Positions 8,549 through 12,311 of a DNA stretch of 12,311 nt are shown piece by piece. Each line of letters starts with the position of its first letter. Within the stretch, counting starts at the first letter, position 1. The translations under genes were made by a program, and so were the position numbers. The notes under the pieces are model-generated. The model was not told the origin of the DNA. It ran no database searches and saw only the letters and a list, made by a program, of their open reading frames with translations. The DNA comes from Beroe ovata (lineage: Eukaryota; Ctenophora; Nuda; Beroida; Beroidae): NCBI GenBank assembly GCA_946803715.1, contig CAMPET010000076.1:185650-197960 (forward strand), read 5' to 3'.

Positions 8549-8686
8549 AATATCACTTGCCGGATGTTATCTGTCCACTGTTTCTTGCGCGCGGCGCGCG
8601 CGCCTTCATCGAAGGCCGAAACATGATGAAGGCGCGCGCGCCGCGCGCAAGAAACAGTGGACAGATAACATCCGGCAAAATATCAC
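8549..8686. mobile_element. Perfect foldback element with 8-bp target-site duplication (MITE-like)
   Basis: Two exactly complementary 54-bp arms (8557-8610 and 8625-8678) flank a 14-bp loop (8611-8624). The arms begin TTGCCGGATGTTATCTGTCC and have GC-rich inner parts made of GCGC runs. The 122-bp unit is bounded on both sides by AATATCAC (8549-8556 and 8679-8686), the mark of a transposase-mediated insertion. Eight-base duplications are known for hAT, P and a few other DNA-transposon superfamilies. The ends lack the usual hAT CAGG-type terminus, so the family is not assigned. There is no coding capacity, so it is non-autonomous. Zero mismatches between the arms suggests a recent insertion or arm homogenisation. 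Confidence 0.85.
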
Positions 8687-8793
8687 AGTATCATGATATG
8701 TATCCCTCTCGCCAGAAGGTTCACATCATTGTAATTAGAGTCGTCTTTTATCATGACCGTTCCACATTCAATTAAAATTGTTTTACTTTTCAG

Positions 8794-8877
8794 CCTTCAG
8801 GGTGTTCTCATAACTATTAACTATGCATCTAGTAATTTGTTTATCCTCTCTTTTGTTGAAAATATATGCATTAATAC
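8794..8877 (+). CDS. Candidate internal exon, plus strand
   Basis: A very good acceptor (attgttttacttttcag, ending at 8793) is followed by one base, 27 open codons and two bases. A GTAAGG donor follows at 8878. Incoming phase fits the two bases left by 3544-3569, and outgoing phase fits 9375-9415. The peptide (LQGVLITINYASSNLFILSF...) is hydrophobic and could be a membrane segment, but AT-rich intron DNA often translates this way, so the coding call is weak. It begins 107 bp after the palindromic insertion and its 8-bp repeat (ending at 8686). Confidence 0.3.
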
Positions 8878-9374
8878 GTAAGGTGATTTATGCTATATTG
8901 ATGGTGATATGACACTATTTGAATTACTGATCTTCAGCACAGTGAATTACTTTATTAACTATAAAGTAATACTATCACCATGGCCTCAGTGACAATCCTT
9001 TATTTACAGCAGGTTGATGTTTCTTCTTAATTTCTATGTTTGCCAGTGAATTAAAACATGCTGTCTCTATAATTCTTAGCCGGAAAAAGCATTCATGTTC
9101 CATGTAGTAATAACTTTGATGCATAAACCTGGAATTCAAGATTTCTTTTCATTTGATTGACATGAATGAGTCAATTTTAATGTATGCAAGTCTGATTCAA
9201 TTGTCTGTTCGCGATGTTCAATCATCTAAAGCATGACCGAGCTTGATGTTACTCATATACCAAATCAATGTGCAATATATTTTGCTGCTAAACTCTTATA
9301 ATATGTCCATTTGATCAAATCATTATGCATCAGAATGGCTTCTAGAATTATTCGTTAGGAAGCTTTGTTTTGAG
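8878..9374. other. AT-rich, presumed intron
   Basis: No coding signal apart from the nested hairpins at 8901-8981. An acceptor-like tttatttacag near 9000-9010 leads straight into stops. Confidence 0.45.
8901..8981. repeat. Nested inverted repeats
   Basis: atggtgata at 8901-8909 pairs exactly with tatcaccat at 8973-8981. Inside, attactttat and ataaagtaat (8946-8955, 8961-8970) form a perfect 10-bp stem with a 5-nt loop. The strand asymmetry of the spacer makes a microRNA-type precursor unlikely. Confidence 0.4.
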
Positions 9375-9415
9375 CTATAAAGTGGAAGCTGAAGTCATGG
9401 TTGGAATTGAAAAGA
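9375..9415 (+). CDS. Candidate exon, plus strand (YKVEAEVMVGIEK)
   Basis: One base plus 13 codons (YKVEAEVMVGIEK) and one base run up to a GTAAGT donor at 9416. The best-placed acceptor is gctttgttttgag, ending at 9374; an alternative at 9350 (cttctag) would add NYSLGSFVLS-type sequence in the same frame. The single A left at the donor combines with the TC opening the next exon to make an Ile codon. The ATG at 9399 could also serve as a start. Donor quality and phase match to 9525 are the main support. The product is unknown. Confidence 0.4.
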
Positions 9416-9524
9416 GTAAGTTCACTGGAGCAGCAATTGTTGGTCTAATAAGCTATTACTGTTAAAACCATTATTCAGAGGCAATCCTCGTGACTATTCC
9501 AGTGATAAACAAAATCTTTTTCAG

Positions 9525-9559
9525 TCCCTGAAAACAAGCTTCGATGGAACACAAATGAG
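9525..9559 (+). CDS. Candidate short exon, plus strand (PENKLRWNTNE)
   Basis: This 35-nt exon lies between a strong acceptor (aaaatctttttcag, ending at 9524) and a consensus donor, ATGAG|GTGAGA, at 9560. Joined to the previous candidate it reads MVGIEK-I-PENKLRWNTNE in one frame. It ends on a codon boundary, the same phase in which 10417 and 11588 begin. The hydrophilic peptide and two good splice sites argue for a real microexon-sized segment. I do not recognise the protein. Confidence 0.45.
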
Positions 9560-9678
9560 GTGAGAAATTGCTGTAGAAAACAATCATCACACTGTGTATT
9601 ATTCAAATCTTTCATATACATTCAAAAGAACCTTCAAAGTAAAATCTAAGTCCTCACAATCTCCTCTGCTGACTACTA

Positions 9679-9876
9679 ATCAAAAGTAACTTCTTGTAAA
9701 CTACAAGTTTGTATTGTAGCACTTCAACACCTACCAAATTTGCAAGCAACCTACAAGATCCTAAACTCTACAGATACTGTTCGACTTGTATTGATAGTTC
9801 ACTATGTATTTATACAGGCCTTCCTGGGTGCATACCATGTACATATGATACCACAGCTGCAATTAACACATCTTGC
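9679..9876 (+). other. Open frame with splice-like edges, possible exon
   Basis: A 65-codon stretch is open between an in-frame TAA just upstream and a TAA at 9874-9876. It reads partly as LQHLPNLQATYKILNSTDTV and then a hydrophobic run ending AFLGAYHVHM. Acceptor-like ttgtattgtag and tatttatacag motifs lie inside. Its phase does not match the neighbouring exon candidates, and no strong donor is seen, so it may be chance or belong to an alternative transcript. Confidence 0.2.
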
Positions 9877-10020
9877 TTAATTACTATGAGACAGTGGTAA
9901 TATTTCTGTGTGTGCAGACATATCATAACTTGAAACATGGAATTAGCTTAACTCTTCGTTTCAGCTCATAAAAATTAAACATACTGGCAATCTCTTATGA
10001 AGACCTTCTTGCTTCCATAG

Positions 10021-10137
10021 GTATTATGTCTTCAGATGATTGATAACCAAACTCCAATGTCATTTATCAGCAATGCTCATGCCCCATCTGTCTATGATCA
10101 GTTCACATCAGTTCACATCAGAAAATGTTCACTGTGA
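10021..10137 (+). other. Weak exon-like open segment
   Basis: After cttgcttccatag a phase-0 frame is open to a TGA at 10135-10137. It includes MIDNQTPMSFISNAHAPSVY. There is no convincing donor. A 10-bp direct duplication (gttcacatca twice, about 10100-10119) falls inside. Recorded because phase 0 matches the plus-strand series; low support. Confidence 0.15.
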
Positions 10138-10347
10138 TACCTAGTTTCACCCAAAGGAGCAAATGCTGTATTCAAATGATCAATGATCATCTTAACAATT
10201 CACCACTCCCATATATTATGTAATACAAGCCTCGCCCATGGCTCATGACTAGTATCTGCTTGGTTTATGTATTATATATTCCTAGCATGTTATGTTGGAG
10301 GAATCACTGCACTACCCACAACAGTTAGAGTGTCCAATCTCAGCTCA

Positions 10348-10349
<2 letters not shown>

Positions 10350-10385
<36 letters not shown>
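10350..10385. repeat. (CT)18 microsatellite
   Basis: Uninterrupted CT run of 36 bases. It lies 31 bp before the exon candidate at 10417 and could extend its pyrimidine tract. Confidence 0.95.
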
Positions 10386-10388
<3 letters not shown>

Positions 10389-10416
10389 TACGTAACCCTC
10401 ATCAAATGGTTTATAG

Positions 10417-10470
10417 ATGTATCCTCTGAGGTCCAACGACATTACAGAGTCACTAACTCACGGAGGAAAG
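10417..10470 (+). CDS. Candidate 18-codon exon, plus strand
   Basis: An acceptor (aatggtttatag) ending at 10416 precedes 18 codons in phase 0/0 (MYPLRSNDITESLTHGGK) and a fair donor, AAAG|GTCACA, at 10471. It would fit in frame between 9525-9559 and 11588-11695. A second plus-strand frame is open from here into the (CA)n tract at 10590. A minus-strand frame ending with TGA at 10458 is also protein-like, so strand and frame remain unsettled. Confidence 0.3.
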
Positions 10471-10586
10471 GTCACATGGATACCTCTCCTCCCATAATGA
10501 GAGTAGCTGGCATCTTGCCAGAAGTGGCTGGGTCCTATGAAATCGAGGCTGTTGCCTGTTTCTTTATTATCCAGTGGAACGCACCC

Positions 10587-10635
10587 ACACAACATACACA
10601 TACACATTACACACACATACACACACACATACACA

Positions 10636-10674
<39 letters not shown>
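10587..10674. repeat. (CA)n microsatellite with periodic CATA interruptions
   Basis: CA repeats broken by T at roughly 12-bp steps in the left half, then a pure CA run. The reading frames it creates (Thr-His and Val-Cys repeats) are artefacts. Confidence 0.95.
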
Positions 10675-10677
<3 letters not shown>

Positions 10678-10854
10678 CGCACAAAACGGAAACACAGATT
10701 CAAAGGCTTAACTCACTTTGAGCAAACAATGGTACCCCAATGTCCCCCAAGCCGTGTTTATACACTTTGTGCCCCATCTATTCGGTGAAACACAATGGAC
10801 CGGAACGGGGCTATTGTTGGTAATTCCAATATAATTATCAGCAGTACGTTATAG

Positions 10855-10855
10855 N
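10855..10855. other. Ambiguous base (N)
   Basis: Single undetermined base just before a short CA run (10863-10889), probably an assembly or consensus ambiguity. Confidence 1.
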
Positions 10856-10862
10856 ACACGCA

Positions 10863-10889
10863 CAGTGCACACACACACATACACACACA
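10863..10889. repeat. Short (CA)n tract
   Basis: Interrupted CA repeat beside the ambiguous base. Confidence 0.7.
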
Positions 10890-11587
10890 GTTGCAGTTGT
10901 TCCCAGTTGTTATTGCCAAACTGGGATATCACTGAACAAGATATTTCTGAATTATTACAACTTCACTGATCCGATTTGATAAATATTCAACTAAAATATT
11001 ATGAAGTTTCAATCTGAGATATTTCACAGTACGACCATCATTACCAATAATGACCTCCTATAATTGGCTTTCATGAGCTAGACATTCGCGTATTTAATAA
11101 GCACTGAAAGGCAGATAATTTGTTGTTATACTCGGATTATCTGATCGATTTCAACAACACTGTCTTATAGTTATCATTATACCTTGTATGCTCATCGCGA
11201 CTCTAATTATGAAGTAGCAGTGGTTACAAAGTTAAATCTCAAACTTGTCACTTCTGAGATATATGTACTGTACCATAACAGATATACCATAACTTCTACT
11301 ATGATAACTTCAACCACTTTATAGAGAGTGTGGGAGATGAGTGCTTATTGCTGCATGCAATCATTAAATGCCACATTGAAATGCTGCTTTTATGAAAGTG
11401 ACACAATTTGATGAACTTTACGTATCTCAATAACATAACCTGATCGTGGGAAATTCATCTCACCATCATTCAAATATTCAATATTCCCCACTTCAATCTT
11501 GCCACGAGAATCTTGTCCCTACACATTTCACATTTGACAATGTGTGAGCAATGATCACACCGAATTTTGATTGTTATTAACTCCCAG
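10890..11587. other. AT-rich, presumed intron before exon 11588
   Basis: No exon candidates on either strand. The final 20 bases form the pyrimidine tract and acceptor of the next exon. Confidence 0.45.
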
Positions 11588-11693
11588 GAGACACTGCAGT
11601 ACTTGTCGCACGCGAGCCTCAACCCTCACCTGCTGAAGAAGAAACACGTGATCTACCCTAAAAACGGAGCAATGCTCCTCTACGACCGTACAA

Positions 11694-11695
<2 letters not shown>
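11588..11695 (+). CDS. Internal coding exon, unidentified protein; donor lies in a (GT)n tract
   Basis: The acceptor ttgttattaactcccag ends at 11587 and is followed by exactly 36 codons in phase 0/0. The peptide includes [20 protein letters not shown] and ends AMLLYDRTK. It is locally GC-rich, with G/C-ending codons (CTG, GTG, AAC, CAC) that differ sharply from the AT-rich flanks; this is strong evidence of coding. The exon ends ACAAAG|GTGTGT, so the 5' splice site coincides with the start of the microsatellite. Reading through would give a Val-Cys repeat, which is implausible. Upstream partner exons may be 9525-9559 and 10417-10470. I do not recognise the family; a globular, basic segment is all that can be said. 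Confidence 0.65.
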
Positions 11696-11752
<57 letters not shown>

Positions 11753-11836
11753 TGTGTATTTGTGTCTGTGTGTTTGTGTCTGCGTTTGTGTCTGTGTGTG
11801 AGTCTGTGTGTGAGTCTGTCATCTGTGTGTGTGTGC
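11696..11836. repeat. (GT)28 microsatellite and degenerate tail
   Basis: Pure GT from 11696 to 11751, then variants such as tgtgtctgtgtg and gtgtgtgagtct to 11836. It starts exactly at the last base boundary of the 11588-11695 exon and fills most of the following intron. Confidence 0.95.
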
Positions 11837-11853
11837 GGAGTGATGCTACACAG

Positions 11854-11925
11854 ACTCATAATGGATGTCTCATTTCACGCTGTAATACGCAGTCATTTGT
11901 ATTTACAGTGTGCAGTAGCACACGT
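11854..11925 (+). CDS. Candidate exon after the GT-tract intron
   Basis: A 24-codon, phase 0/0 segment runs from an acceptor (tgatgctacacag, ending at 11853) to a near-perfect donor, CACACGT|GTAAGTAC, at 11926. It reads [20 protein letters not shown] and ends SSTR. Alternative acceptors inside it, at 11892 (tacgcag) and 11908 (ttgtatttacag), give 33-nt or 17-nt versions; only the first keeps phase 0/0. The resulting intron is 158 nt, mostly (GT)n. The donor is strong; acceptor choice and coding status are uncertain. Confidence 0.35.
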
Positions 11926-12271
11926 GTAAGTACAAATATTACCATGAATCACGTGCTAGCTGATGCCGAACGAATGATGCCTAAGTGTTCGTTAGTCTCT
12001 TTGTTTGTTTGTATGTGTGGGTGTGGTCGGTTTTGATATGCAGTTCTAAATGTAGGTACAGTGACTGCTTAGAAAAATATTCAAAAAAACTCTGAAATAT
12101 ACAAACACGGGTACATGAAGCACTGATACACTGGTGTTCTGGCCACACTGAGACACATCAGGTCATGCAAATGTAAGGTAGGTAGGATCGCGAATTCTAG
12201 CTACTGATTTCATGGACTTCGAGGACTATCCAATCTCGTGTGTATACGCACCTAATTCCTTATCACATCCA
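11926..12271. other. Non-coding right end
   Basis: Mostly featureless. An acceptor-like gatatgcag at 12036-12044 followed by TTC TAA could be a terminal exon start, and a frame near 12212 (MDFEDYPISCVYAPN) looks protein-like, but neither has enough support. Confidence 0.4.
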
Positions 12272-12272
12272 A

Positions 12273-12304
<32 letters not shown>

Positions 12305-12311
12305 AAACACA
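12272..12311. repeat. (CA)n microsatellite at the window edge
   Basis: CA repeat with two AAAC interruptions, truncated by the end of the window. Confidence 0.9.

Noticed and set aside
8557-8775. 72-codon frame through the foldback element
   Set aside because: It is the palindrome's own translation; no homology-like features.
10458-10788. Thr-His and Val-Cys repeat proteins
   Set aside because: Produced by translating the (CA)n tract; only the non-repeat flanks were considered.
11567-12036. Val-Cys repeat proteins across the GT tract
   Set aside because: Microsatellite translation; the exon clearly ends before the repeat at a splice donor.
1-12311. CRISPR array, operon, phage or viral genes
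   Set aside because: No spaced identical repeats of the right size, no closely packed genes, no ribosome-binding sites and no recognisable viral domains; the only transposon-type protein signal is the LINE relic.

Overview
This window looks like genomic DNA from an invertebrate animal. The reasons are spliced coding segments with GT-AG boundaries and consistent phases, long AT-rich non-coding stretches (about 40% GC by eye), many (CA)n/(GT)n/(CT)n microsatellites, a decayed LINE-type retrotransposon end, a small inverted-repeat transposable element, and no ribosome-binding sites or tightly packed genes. The phylum cannot be fixed from the sequence alone. One ambiguous base is present at 10855.

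Layout. 1-3540 is non-coding: a degenerate GTGTCAAG-rich repeat block (about 190-545), then AT-rich DNA containing a cluster of CACGTG E-boxes (1757-2900) and an 11-bp tandem repeat (3276-3317). At 3544 there is a possible plus-strand first coding exon, with good start context and a canonical GTGAGT donor. A compact minus-strand gene, the best supported gene here, occupies 6422 down to 4230. Four exons splice into a predicted helical, coiled-coil-like protein of about 174 residues ending in a natural stop, with a possible AATAAA signal at 3933-3938. Upstream of it lie a LINE reverse-transcriptase C-terminal relic on the opposite strand (6487-6719), an 18-bp minisatellite (6878-6966), and a possible 5' exon with strong splice signals (7469-7720).

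The stretch 8216-8690 is unusually rich in CpG and inverted repeats. Its centrepiece is a perfect palindrome (two 54-bp arms, 14-bp loop) bounded by an 8-bp direct repeat, AATATCAC. This has the structure of a very young foldback/MITE-type insertion.

From 8794 to 11925 a series of plus-strand exon candidates keeps compatible phases: 8794-8877, 9375-9415, 9525-9559, possibly 10417-10470, 11588-11695 and 11854-11925. The strongest is 11588-11695, whose 5' splice site is the first unit of a (GT)28 microsatellite. If exon 3544-3569 belongs to the same transcript, the whole minus-strand gene is nested inside its first intron; that link rests on phase compatibility only.

I do not recognise either protein with confidence. 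The minus-strand product has the size and heptad character of small BLOC-1/BORC-type subunits, but that is a resemblance and not an identification. No RNA genes, CRISPR arrays or viral genes were seen.
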